From Methylobacterium sp. NEAU K (lineage in GTDB: Bacteria > Pseudomonadota > Alphaproteobacteria > Rhizobiales > Beijerinckiaceae), in assembly GCF_030700285.1 (NCBI RefSeq), contig NZ_JAUYZJ010000007.1, positions 62,001 to 126,000 on the forward strand: a stretch of DNA of 64,000 bases. The letters are read 5' to 3'. The notes below the pieces were generated by a model. That model was not told the DNA's origin, did no database searches, and saw only the letters and a list, made by a program, of their open reading frames with translations. Position numbers and translations under genes: made by a program. Of this stretch, positions 7,154 through 14,366 are shown piece after piece; the stretch's first letter is position 1, and the number at the start of each line of letters is the position of its first letter.

Positions 7154-8494
7154 CTATGTCAACGGACGCACGGCCATGCCGACCATGGCGAGGACCGCCA
7201 GAAACATGCAGGCCGTGGCCGCCCAGCCGAGCAGCCGGAGCGGCCCGCGCACCGCGAAGGCGCCCATGATGTCGGGGCGTGCAGCGGCCAGCATCATCAC
7301 TGCCATGATCGGCACCGCGATGACGCCGTTGACCACCGCGCTCCAGTACAGCGCCCGGATCGGGTCGACCGCGCCGAGGCTGATGATCATGCCGACCAGC
7401 GTGGCCAGGGCGACGGTGCCGTAGAAGGCGCGGGCCTCCAGCATGCGGCGGCCGAACCCGACCGGCCAGTGTTGCGCCTCGCCGACCGCGTAGGCCGCCG
7501 AACCGGCCAGAACCGGCACCGCCAGCAGGCCGGTCCCGACGATGCCGAGGGCGAAGACCGTCGCGGAGAACGGGCCCGCGAACGGGCGTAGGGCCTCGGC
7601 GGCCTGGGCCGATGTCTGGATGTCGGTGATTCCGTGGGGATGCAGCACCGCGGCCGTGGTGACCATGATGGCGAGCGCCACGAAGTTGGAGAAGGTCATG
7701 CCCACGATCGTGTCGACCTCGATCCGATGCAGGGCTTCCCTGCCCTGTTCCGGTGCATGCAGGAGGTCGCGGCGGCGCGGATAGGCGTGCAGGTCCTCGG
7801 CCTCTTCGGCCGCCTGCCAGAAGAACAGATATGGGCTGATCGTCGTGCCGAACAGCGCGACCAGCGTGGTCAGGCCCGGTCCGCTGAGGTCGATGCGCGG
7901 CAGCGCCATGGCCAGGGCCAGCTCCCACCACGAGACGCGCGCGAAGATCACCACGGCGAGATAGGCGAACAGGCTGAGCGTCAGCCATTTCAGGACGGCG
8001 ACGTAGCGCGCGTACCGGAGGACGAGCTGCATGAACGTGCAGATGCCGGCGAACAGGACGACGTAGAGCCAGCGTGGACCGGGCAGCAGCAGGTCCAGGG
8101 CGTCGGCCATGGCCCCGAGGTCGGCGCCGAGGTTCAGGATGTTGGCGACGAGCAGCAGCAGCACCACCGCCTGCAGCAGGGCGTTCGGGTAGTGCTGGCG
8201 CAACACGCCGGCGATGCCGTGGCCGGTGGTGCGACCGATCCGTGCCGAGACCATCTGGACCGCCGCCATCAGCGGCAGGCTGTAGAGCATGGTCCAGCAC
8301 AGGGCGTAGCCGAGTTGCGCCCCGGCCTGCCCATAGGTGGCGATGCCGCTCGGATCGTCGTCCGAGGCGCCGGTGATCAGGCCCGGACCGAGCACGCGCA
8401 GCAGGCGGGGTTTCGAGGGGCCGACCGCGGGGCTCGGCGCCTCGGGATCCTGCTCCTCCAGCGGGACGGAGAGCGTGGGCGTCGGAGCACTCAT
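7154..8494 (-). CDS. NRAMP-like divalent metal transporter (446 aa)
   Basis: A polytopic membrane protein with about 11 helices. It carries the helix-1 signature region DDDPSG at 45-50 and the helix-6 region TTISPYLFFWQ. In classical NRAMP manganese/iron importers these are DPGN and MPH; here the metal-binding Asn and Met are Gly and Ser. The protein thus belongs to an NRAMP-related branch whose substrate may not be Mn or Fe (Mg is a possibility known for related proteins). The ATG overlaps the stop of the upstream 84-aa gene (ATGA), so translation is likely coupled. Operon driven by box 4. Confidence 0.85.
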   Translation of the reverse strand: MSAPTPTLSVPLEEQDPEAPSPAVGPSKPRLLRVLGPGLITGASDDDPSGIATYGQAGAQLGYALCWTMLYSLPLMAAVQMVSARIGRTTGHGIAGVLRQHYPNALLQAVVLLLLVANILNLGADLGAMADALDLLLPGPRWLYVVLFAGICTFMQLVLRYARYVAVLKWLTLSLFAYLAVVIFARVSWWELALAMALPRIDLSGPGLTTLVALFGTTISPYLFFWQAAEEAEDLHAYPRRRDLLHAPEQGREALHRIEVDTIVGMTFSNFVALAIMVTTAAVLHPHGITDIQTSAQAAEALRPFAGPFSATVFALGIVGTGLLAVPVLAGSAAYAVGEAQHWPVGFGRRMLEARAFYGTVALATLVGMIISLGAVDPIRALYWSAVVNGVIAVPIMAVMMLAAARPDIMGAFAVRGPLRLLGWAATACMFLAVLAMVGMAVRPLT

Positions 8495-8745
8495 GCCGCT
8501 GATTGTCGTCCGTCGCGCAATCCCGCCTGGATCGAACGGGCCACCTTCAGGGCCGCGGCCAGGTCGTCCCGGTCGGTGCCGTACCGCCGCCAGAGATCGT
8601 CGAGCCAAGACACCCGCCCCTCGCTCCCATCGGGGATCTCGGAGAACGGAATGTGATACATCCCGTCCAAGGCCTCGATACCGTAGCCGGTCACGGCCCA
8701 TTGCCGGCCCTGCCAATGCACGGGTTCTATCAGGTCGTGGCTCAT
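8491..8745 (-). CDS. Conserved small protein, hypothetical (84 aa)
   Basis: A soluble acidic protein starting MSHDLIEPVHWQG, with no signal peptide or membrane segment. I do not recognise the family. GAGGAG lies about 7 nt before the ATG, and the stop overlaps the NRAMP-like start by four bases, which strongly supports a real coupled gene. It follows the 72-aa gene by 10 nt. It could be an accessory factor for the transporter, by context only. Confidence 0.65.
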   Translation of the reverse strand: MSHDLIEPVHWQGRQWAVTGYGIEALDGMYHIPFSEIPDGSEGRVSWLDDLWRRYGTDRDDLAAALKVARSIQAGLRDGRQSAA

Positions 8746-8755
8746 CGCGATCTCC

Positions 8756-8974
8756 TCAGGCGACCAGTTCGGTCAGTTCGACGACGTCCCAGGTATCGGC
8801 CCGCAGCCGCCAGTCGACGATGCCGGCGGCTTCGCAGAACAGCGCCTTGGCCGCATCGGCCGCGGCGTCCTCGGAGCAGGCGGACACGACGGCCTGCAAC
8901 TGCGGGACGCGGTGGTCGTGACCGCTGTCATCCGCAACAATCTTGAGGAAGGTGACGAGGAAGTTCCGCATCAC
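8756..8974 (-). CDS. Conserved small protein, hypothetical (72 aa)
   Basis: First gene of the minus-strand operon 8974-6624. The product begins MMRNFLVTFLKIVADD and has one internal segment rich in Ala and Asp (SEDAAADAAKALFCEAAG). I recognise no domain. GGAG is 8 nt before the first ATG, and box 4 lies 54 nt upstream. The second ATG is equally possible as a start. Confidence 0.6.
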   Translation of the reverse strand: MMRNFLVTFLKIVADDSGHDHRVPQLQAVVSACSEDAAADAAKALFCEAAGIVDWRLRADTWDVVELTELVA

Positions 8975-9028
8975 GGCGCTCCGTTTCCCACAGGCGGTCG
9001 ACCGTGGGCGCTGCCGGGACCGGCGGCC

Positions 9029-9042
9029 TTGATCCAGCGCAA
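9029..9042 (-). promoter_or_regulatory. CRP/FNR-type box 4 (TTGCG-CTGG-ATCAA on minus)
   Basis: The plus strand TTGATCCAGCGCAA is the reverse complement of box 2, 54 nt before the start at 8974. It should drive the two small proteins, the NRAMP-like transporter and the degenerate receiver. It lies just past the stop of the ion-channel gene. Confidence 0.55.
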
Positions 9043-9056
9043 GGATCGCGGCGCGC

Positions 9057-9608
9057 TCAGGCTCCCGGGGGCGGCGGGAAGAGCCGTTCCCGACCAGGTT
9101 CGAGGTCGAGGCCGGTCTTGGCGGACCGATGGGCGTGCGCCTTCCCGTGCAGCGGCCAGTACCGCTCCATCGCCAGGTATGTGAACGAGGCCGACCATCC
9201 GATCAGGAGCAGGCCGTTGAGCGCCTCGACGCCGGCGAGCAGGCGGGTATGCGAGGTCGGGAAGTGGTCGCCGAAGCCGAGGGATGTGTACGCCACCACG
9301 GAGAAATAGAGGCAGTCCTCGAAGGAGGTGACCGGCGTGCCGGCGAAGGCGCCGATGCCGAGCCGGAGCACAAGCAGCCAGTAGGCGCCGGCATAGATCC
9401 AGACCGCGACGGTGTGCCCGACGAAGGTCACCAGCACCACGGCGAGGATGCGAGCACGCGGCGGGATCGGCAGATCCGACAGGTGCTCGGATGTCAGCCG
9501 CAGCGTCTCGTAGAGCACCAGGATTGTGGAGACGACGAGGACGACGCTGGCCGTCATGGCGAGGAGCATGGCGCTGTCCCGAAGGGTCGGTCGCGCACAG
9601 GGTTGCAT
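9057..9608 (-). CDS. Two-helix ion channel, K+ channel-like (183 aa)
   Basis: Hydrophobic helices near the N-terminus, at about 54-81 and at about 120-140 flank a pore loop with the selectivity-filter-like sequence TSLGFGD at 108-114 (K+ channels have T-V-G-Y/F-G-D). It is an Ion_trans_2 type subunit with no regulatory domain visible in its basic, proline-ending tail. The start is uncertain: ATG 9608 has a GGAGG some way upstream, ATG 9569 is an alternative. Box 5 lies 85 nt upstream, shared with the divergent lipoyl-like gene. Confidence 0.75.
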   Translation of the reverse strand: MQPCARPTLRDSAMLLAMTASVVLVVSTILVLYETLRLTSEHLSDLPIPPRARILAVVLVTFVGHTVAVWIYAGAYWLLVLRLGIGAFAGTPVTSFEDCLYFSVVAYTSLGFGDHFPTSHTRLLAGVEALNGLLLIGWSASFTYLAMERYWPLHGKAHAHRSAKTGLDLEPGRERLFPPPPGA

Positions 9609-9693
9609 CCCCGCCGGGATGTCCTCCTTGACATGCCTCAAGGCGCCCCGCCGCCCGGCAGACCGGCGCCGCAAGGGCGGATCCGGATCGAGG

Positions 9694-9707
9694 GTGATCC
9701 AGATCAA
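9694..9707. promoter_or_regulatory. CRP/FNR-type box 5 (GTGAT-CCAG-ATCAA)
   Basis: GTGATCCAGATCAA is the most symmetrical of the seven boxes, with one mismatch to TTGAT-N4-ATCAA. It lies between divergent genes: 72 nt before the lipoyl-like gene at 9780 and 85 nt before the ion channel start at 9608, so it could serve both. Confidence 0.55.
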
Positions 9708-9779
9708 GGTGGCCATCGTCCGGAGGGTGTTGCGTGGCCGTGGCGTCCCGCTGCGGGGCGCCCGCAGGGAGAGGGCGCC

Positions 9780-10019
9780 ATGCCGGACGTTCGCGTATCC
9801 GAGGAACTCTGGGCCACCGCCATCTTGCCCGAGGGCATCTTGGAGCAGTGGCTCGTCGAGGACGGCACGCTGGTCCGTGCCGGACAGGCCGTCGCTGCCG
9901 TCAGGATCGGCGAGGCGCTGCACGAGATCGTGTCCCCGACGAGCGGCCGACTGGATGTCGTGGCGCAGGCACGTGAGGTCGTCGATCCCGGCTGCGTTAT
10001 CGCCGAGGTCCATGCGTGA
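9780..10019 (+). CDS. Lipoyl/biotinyl-like domain protein without the lysine (79 aa)
   Basis: The whole protein is one lipoyl-type sandwich: E-G-I-x-x-x-W-L-V-E-D-G-T-x-V-x-x-G-Q at about 18-36 and VSPTSGRL at 51-58. In 2-oxo acid dehydrogenase E2 proteins the hairpin lysine of E-T-D-K-A carries lipoate. Here the aligned position is Glu45 and no other lysine is present in the turn, so it should not be lipoylated or biotinylated. GGGAGAGG precedes the ATG. It stands alone in its unit behind box 5. A scaffold or ligand-binding role is possible; function unknown. Confidence 0.7.
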   Translation: MPDVRVSEELWATAILPEGILEQWLVEDGTLVRAGQAVAAVRIGEALHEIVSPTSGRLDVVAQAREVVDPGCVIAEVHA

Positions 10020-10040
10020 AGCCTGACTGCGGCACCGTGT

Positions 10041-10054
10041 TTGACACGGATCAA
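10041..10054 (+). promoter_or_regulatory. CRP/FNR-type box 6 (TTGAC-ACGG-ATCAA)
   Basis: TTGACACGGATCAA lies 59 nt before the SPW-repeat gene start at 10114. The right half is perfect and the left half has TTGAC. It should drive the SPW protein and the cytochrome at 10488. Confidence 0.5.
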
Positions 10055-10113
10055 CGCGGCGGCCCGTCGGCCCTGGCTGATCCAGAAAACGTCCACCCTA
10101 TCGGAGGCCGATC

Positions 10114-10491
10114 GTGTCCCGGATCGAACTGCGCATGAGGCCCTCGCCGTCGGGATCGGGAAGCGACGAAGTTCTTCTCGGCCTCGCCCAGCACGCCATC
10201 GGCTCCGTCCTCGTCCTCGCGGCCTGGGGACTCGCGATCATGGACCAGGACCGCGCCGCCTCGTCGGCCCTCCTGCCCGGCCTGCTGATCTTCGGACTGT
10301 CGGCCGCGAGCCAGCTCCGGTTCCGCGCCGTGATCGAGCGGGCGATCGCGCTGATCGGCGCCTGGACCCTCATCGCACCCTGGGCGCTCGGATTCGCCGC
10401 GAACGATGCCGGGACCTGGGTGCACACGATCTTCGGAGCCGCGACCGTCGCGGCGGCTGCGGCCTCCCTGAATCATGCAGGGACGCGATGA
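10114..10491 (+). CDS. SPW-repeat membrane protein (125 aa)
   Basis: Four hydrophobic helices in two pairs, with an APWALGF sequence near 88-94 typical of the SPW repeat. Such proteins are small integral membrane proteins of unknown function. The GTG start is preferred because GGAGG is placed 7 nt before it. The stop overlaps the ATG of the following cytochrome gene, so the two are translationally coupled, suggesting the membrane protein and the cytochrome act together. Confidence 0.75.
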   Translation: MSRIELRMRPSPSGSGSDEVLLGLAQHAIGSVLVLAAWGLAIMDQDRAASSALLPGLLIFGLSAASQLRFRAVIERAIALIGAWTLIAPWALGFAANDAGTWVHTIFGAATVAAAAASLNHAGTR

Positions 10492-10844
10492 CGCCGGTGC
10501 CCTCCCGCTTCCTCAGCGCGATGGTCCTCGCCGGCCTACTTGCGGCCTGCACCCCCCTTGCGGCCGCCACCCCGGCTGAAGACCATCGTGTCCGGGGCCG
10601 GGCCGTGGCCTCGCAGCTCTGCAGCCGATGCCACGTGATCGGGCGCGAGCCGCAAGCGGGCGGGTTCATCGGGCCGTCCTTCGTGGAGATCGCCAAGATG
10701 CCGTCGACGACCGGCATGGCCCTCAACGTCTTCCTCCAGAGCCACCACCAGCGAATGCCGAGCCTGCAGCTGGACCGCGAGGAGATGGATGCGGTCATCG
10801 ACTACATCCTCAGCCTCGAGGACCCTGAGGCGGCGAGGCCTTGA
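10488..10844 (+). CDS. c-type cytochrome, probable lipoprotein (118 aa)
   Basis: A hydrophobic N-terminus ends in a lipobox-like LAAC at 18-21, so the mature protein may be lipid-anchored to the membrane. The haem motif is CSRCH at 45-49, and a methionine in HHQRMPSL near 87 is a likely axial ligand. It is a mono-haem class I cytochrome related in size to the one at 3021. Start overlaps the SPW gene stop (ATGA). It adds a second electron carrier to the FNR-box island. Confidence 0.83.
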   Translation: MTPVPSRFLSAMVLAGLLAACTPLAAATPAEDHRVRGRAVASQLCSRCHVIGREPQAGGFIGPSFVEIAKMPSTTGMALNVFLQSHHQRMPSLQLDREEMDAVIDYILSLEDPEAARP

Positions 10845-10881
10845 GGCCGCGTGCGGGTGAGCGAAAGCGGTACTGCGCCAT

Positions 10882-10909
10882 CCCCTGCTCCCGATCCCCT
10901 GCTCCCGAT
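10882..10909. repeat. Two tandem copies of a 14-bp unit
   Basis: The unit CCCCTGCTCCCGAT is repeated exactly twice without a gap, in the 284-nt gene-free stretch between the cytochrome and the next USP. Apart from this and box 7, I see nothing else in that gap. It may be replication slippage; no function is suggested. Confidence 0.6.
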
Positions 10910-11052
10910 CCCATGCTTCTGGGCGATATCGGTGTCACCGATGCCCGGTTCGCCGTCCCCGGGGCCGGAAGCCCGACCCGGTCCGACAGGTGCGCGCTTC
11001 ATCGCGTCTTCCCGTTTCCTGCCAGCGGTTCCCCGAAGGGACCGACTCGGGA

Positions 11053-11066
11053 TTGAGGCAGATCAA
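11053..11066 (+). promoter_or_regulatory. CRP/FNR-type box 7 (TTGAG-GCAG-ATCAA)
   Basis: TTGAGGCAGATCAA ends 62 nt before the USP start at 11129. It resembles box 1 in its left half (TTGAG) and has the perfect right half common to the series. Confidence 0.55.
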
Positions 11067-11128
11067 GGCCGCGCTCCCGGGAGCGCCGCATCGTGACGCG
11101 CACGGCTTCCGGTCTGAGGGACGGCCCC

Positions 11129-11947
11129 ATGTCCTATGCAAGCATCATGGTCGCGGTCGATGACGGGCGCCATGCTTCGGCGCGGGTCCGCCTCGCTGCG
11201 GACCTTGCGGAACGCTTCAGCGCGCGCCTTGTCGGCGTCGCCGCCTGCATGCCGGATTATCCGCAATACTATGGCGAGACGGCCGCTCCCATGGACCTGA
11301 TCTTCGAGGAGGTCCGTCTTGCGGCTCGCGGCAAGCTTCTGGGCGCCGAACAGGTCTTCCGGGATGCCGCGCTTCCCTATGGGCGCGTCGAGTGGCGCGC
11401 GGACTTCGATCATCCCATCCGCTACCTGGAGCGGCAGGTGCTGGCGGCCGATCTCGTCGTCGTCGGGCGTCACGAAGAGGACGAAGGGGTCGATCCCAGC
11501 GTGACCTTCGCGATGGGGGATGTGCTGATGGGCCTGGGCCGGCCCGTTCTGGTCGTTCCGCCCGGCGTCGAGCACGTGGCGGCGGAGCGCATCATCCTCG
11601 GCTGGAAGAACTCGTCTCAGACGCGCCGGGCCGTATCCGACGCGATGCCCGTGCTGAGGCGTGCCGAGGCGGTCCAGGTGCTGCGGGTCACCGAAGGCGA
11701 GAGCCGGGCCGAGGTCGAGGACGTGGTCCACTACCTGTCCCTCCATGACGTCCAGGCGAGCGCGGTCCTGGCGTCTCCCTCGGGTTGGACCGTCGCGGAC
11801 GAGATGCAGAAGCGTGCGGCCGAGCTCGGCGCCGACCTGATCGTCACCGGCGCCTACGGCTACAGCCGCCTGCGGGAGTGGTTCTTCGGCGGGGTCACGC
11901 GCGACCTGCTGGCGAAGGCGCCGGTTTGCTGCCTGATGTCTCATTGA
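11129..11947 (+). CDS. Universal stress protein, tandem UspA domains (272 aa)
   Basis: Begins MSYASIMVAVDDG and ends with the loop GAYGYSRLREWFFGGVTRD and PVCCLMSH, so it is a paralogue of the USPs at 2209 and 5026. ATG 11129 is chosen over an upstream in-frame ATG (11093) because GAGGGA lies 8 nt before it and the N-terminus then matches the paralogues. Box 7 is 62 nt upstream. The fourth USP of the island. Confidence 0.9.
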   Translation: MSYASIMVAVDDGRHASARVRLAADLAERFSARLVGVAACMPDYPQYYGETAAPMDLIFEEVRLAARGKLLGAEQVFRDAALPYGRVEWRADFDHPIRYLERQVLAADLVVVGRHEEDEGVDPSVTFAMGDVLMGLGRPVLVVPPGVEHVAAERIILGWKNSSQTRRAVSDAMPVLRRAEAVQVLRVTEGESRAEVEDVVHYLSLHDVQASAVLASPSGWTVADEMQKRAAELGADLIVTGAYGYSRLREWFFGGVTRDLLAKAPVCCLMSH

Positions 11948-11964
11948 ATCGCGCGGAATCCCTC

Positions 11965-12177
11965 ATGTCCGACCCATTCAACCCCGGGGCGCCAAGCCCG
12001 ACCTTCCCGCTCCCCTCCCCTTCGCGCCCGCCGGAGCCGGCTCCGGACTCGCTCCCAGAGCCCCTCGCCGTGCCACTTCCGGAGCCGGAAAACATGCCAT
12101 CGCCGAACGAACCGCTCGGCTTCCCGGGTGGGATGCCGCCCGAAATCGTACCCGGAGGCTTCGGCCCGGTGGGATGA
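11965..12177 (+). CDS. Short proline-rich protein, hypothetical (70 aa)
   Basis: About one third proline, with Glu-Pro and Ser-Pro runs, then a glycine/proline tail ending GGFGPVG. No domain or membrane segment. It starts 17 nt after the USP stop, so it may be co-transcribed. The low-complexity sequence makes the call uncertain. A stem-loop follows 7 nt downstream. Confidence 0.45.
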   Translation: MSDPFNPGAPSPTFPLPSPSRPPEPAPDSLPEPLAVPLPEPENMPSPNEPLGFPGGMPPEIVPGGFGPVG

Positions 12178-12184
12178 TCCGCAA

Positions 12185-12202
12185 GCCGAGGGCAACCTCG
12201 GC
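12185..12202 (+). terminator. Stem-loop with GCAA tetraloop
   Basis: A perfect 7-bp stem, GCCGAGG paired with CCTCGGC, closes a GCAA (GNRA) loop just after the proline-rich gene. There is no T-run, so it may be a weak or Rho-assisted terminator or an RNA-stabilising hairpin. The rest of 12178-12386 shows nothing I can call. Confidence 0.4.
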
Positions 12203-12386
12203 CACCCTGCTCGGGGTGCGGGCTCGGATCCCGCGGCGTGCCCGCCGGCTTGTTGCGGGATTCCCGCTGGTGCCGACGAGAGATCCCGTTAAGGGACGCC
12301 TCTATGACAATCTCGCTGCCGCCTGACAGCATCCGAATGCATCATGGGCCCTTCACTGCGTCATTGCGCCGGCGATGGCGTGCTCC

Positions 12387-13073
12387 TCACGTGCGATCGG
12401 GGTGGACGCCGGCAAGGAAGAGCGCGACCGCAGCGCGCCGACGTTTCTCCTGTGCCTCCGGGTCGACCTCGATGCCGTAGAGAGCCTGCTTCGAACTGCG
12501 ACCGAGGATGAGGTTGAGGAATAGGTCGGCGGCGATCTCGGCGTCGTCGACGGCGATCTGACCCTGCGCGGCCAGTACGTCCAGAAGCTGGCCGACCGCC
12601 CGCACGCCACGCATCCAGCCCTCTTCGTAGGCGAGCTTCGCGAGGTCCGGGAACTGCAGCGCCTGGGCGGCGATGCAACGCGTGAGCGCGGCCGCCCCAG
12701 GATCAAGCGAACGGGCGAGCAAGGTGCGGCTCAGCTCATCCAGCACCGTTGCGGCATCCTTGGGTTCTGCCAGGAGCGCCTGCGTCTCGGCCACCGCAGA
12801 CAGCGGAGCGAGCCACTCCCGGACGCGTTCGTTCAGCACCGCTTCGAACAAGGCGCGCTTGTCGCGGTAGCGCGCGTAGAGCGTCGGCTTGCTCACGCCG
12901 GCGACCTCCGCGACCGCGTCGATGGAGGTCCCGTCGAAGCCGCGCTCGATGAACAGCTGCGTGGCCACCTCGACGATGCGCGCATCCCGTCGCACGGCCT
13001 CCTCACGTGTCGGACGCCCACCGGTGCCGCGCCTCGGCGGCTCCTTCGTCTCCATGACCTCAACCGGCGTCAT
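12387..13073 (-). CDS. TetR family repressor (228 aa)
   Basis: An N-terminal helix-turn-helix (about 28-75, with GFDGTSIDAVAEVAGVSKPT then LYARYRDK) is followed by an all-helical ligand domain with a TetR_C-like region. It is divergent from the efflux pair at 13149-15940, with a 75-nt gap holding a palindrome. By the family pattern it should repress the pump and itself until a drug-like ligand binds. The 20-residue N-terminal extension is basic and probably disordered. Confidence 0.88.
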   Translation of the reverse strand: MTPVEVMETKEPPRRGTGGRPTREEAVRRDARIVEVATQLFIERGFDGTSIDAVAEVAGVSKPTLYARYRDKRALFEAVLNERVREWLAPLSAVAETQALLAEPKDAATVLDELSRTLLARSLDPGAAALTRCIAAQALQFPDLAKLAYEEGWMRGVRAVGQLLDVLAAQGQIAVDDAEIAADLFLNLILGRSSKQALYGIEVDPEAQEKRRRAAVALFLAGVHPDRT

Positions 13074-13113
13074 GAAATTTCTCCTTGTCGACCGCGCTCG
13101 GTCAGCTTATTAC

Positions 13114-13130
13114 AACCATACCGTATCGTT
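13114..13130. promoter_or_regulatory. Palindromic operator, probably for TetR
   Basis: AACcATACcGTATcGTT is a 17-bp palindrome centred on 13122, symmetrical except at the two marked inner positions. It lies between the divergent TetR (start 13073) and EmrA-like (start 13149) genes, where an operator is expected. It ends just before a possible TTG start at 13131, which favours the ATG at 13149. Confidence 0.55.
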
Positions 13131-13148
13131 TTGTTGTTGGCCACACCG

Positions 13149-14366
13149 ATGCAACCTCGTTCCGGCGACAATCCCAAGCCTGATCCTGCGTCCGGGCCGG
13201 CGGTGGCCCAAACCAAAGGGGAAGCGCCGTCCACCCCTGTGTTGATCACCGCACCGGTGCGCAAGCGTCGGAAGGGGCGTCTGATCGTTGCCTTGGCTCT
13301 CCTGACTGCACTGGGCGGCGGCGGCACCTACGGCTGGCACTGGTGGACGGTCGGGCGGTTCCTGGAGACGACCGAGGACGCCTACCTGCAGGCCGACAAG
13401 GTGACGGTTGCCTCGCGCGTCGCCGGTCACGTCGCCGAGGTGATGGTCGGCGACAATCAGCCTGTGAAGGCCGGTGACGTGGTCGCGCGCCTCGACGACC
13501 GCGAGTATCGCATCATGCTCAAGCAGGCCGACGCCGAGGTCGAGAAGAGCCGCGCCCAACTCCTCGGCACCGCCGCCGCCATCACCCAGCAGATGGCGCA
13601 GGTCGAGTCAGCGCGCGCCGAGGTCGAGAACACGGACGCCGCCCTGGACTTCGCCGGCAAGGAATACGCGCGCTACCAGAATCTCCTGCAGACCGGGTCA
13701 GGCACGGTGCAGCGGCAGCAGCAGGCGGATGCGGACCTACGTCAAAAGCGGGCAGCCCACGACAAGGCGCTTGCCTCGTTGGAAGCGGCCAAGAAGCAGG
13801 TCGAGAGCTTCAAGGCGCTGGAGGGCAGCGCCCGTGCGAGCCTGGAGGCCGCGCAGGCGAAGGTTGAGCAGGCAAAGCTCAACCTGACCTATACAACCAT
13901 TACGGCACCCGCCGACGGCGTGGTCGGCGACCGTTCGGCGCGTGTCGGGCAGTTCGTCTCCGCCGGCACCGGACTGCTGACCGTCGTTCCGATGGGCCGC
14001 GACCTCTACCTCGTGGCCAACTTCAAAGAGACGCAGACCGGCCGGATCGTCGAGGGTCAGCGGGTCACCTTCACGGTCGACATGTTCGGCGACCACGAAT
14101 TCGGGGGGCGGGTCGACAGCTTCGCGCCCGGCACCGGCTCGCAATTCGCGCTGCTGCCCCCGGAGAATGCCACCGGCAACTTCACCAAGGTGGTGCAACG
14201 CGTGCCCGTGCGCATCGCCCTGGACGACACGGACCCGATGCTCGCGCGGCTGCGTCCCGGTCTCTCGGTCGAGGCGACCGTTCACACGCAGGATCCCGTC
14301 GAGCGAGCCGAGCCACGCCACGGGAGGACGCGCCCGGCGCTCGTCAGCGAGGCGCTGCCGCGATGA
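13149..14366 (+). CDS. EmrA-like membrane fusion protein, HlyD family (405 aa)
   Basis: The periplasmic adaptor of a drug efflux pump. One N-terminal transmembrane helix (about 45-65) is followed by a split biotinyl-lipoyl domain (VASRVAGHVAEVMVGDNQ and, later, TITAPADGVV), with a long coiled-coil hairpin between them (about 120-240) and a beta-barrel domain. Length is typical of EmrA. ATG 13149 is used because an upstream TTG abuts the operator. The gene overlaps the next by four bases (ATGA), so adaptor and transporter are coupled. Confidence 0.88.
   Translation: MQPRSGDNPKPDPASGPAVAQTKGEAPSTPVLITAPVRKRRKGRLIVALALLTALGGGGTYGWHWWTVGRFLETTEDAYLQADKVTVASRVAGHVAEVMVGDNQPVKAGDVVARLDDREYRIMLKQADAEVEKSRAQLLGTAAAITQQMAQVESARAEVENTDAALDFAGKEYARYQNLLQTGSGTVQRQQQADADLRQKRAAHDKALASLEAAKKQVESFKALEGSARASLEAAQAKVEQAKLNLTYTTITAPADGVVGDRSARVGQFVSAGTGLLTVVPMGRDLYLVANFKETQTGRIVEGQRVTFTVDMFGDHEFGGRVDSFAPGTGSQFALLPPENATGNFTKVVQRVPVRIALDDTDPMLARLRPGLSVEATVHTQDPVERAEPRHGRTRPALVSEALPR

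Noticed and set aside
10077..10090. CTGATCCAGAAAAC as an eighth CRP/FNR box before the SPW gene
   Set aside because: Only the left half fits and it lies 23 nt from the start codon, unlike the other boxes; box 6 already serves this gene.
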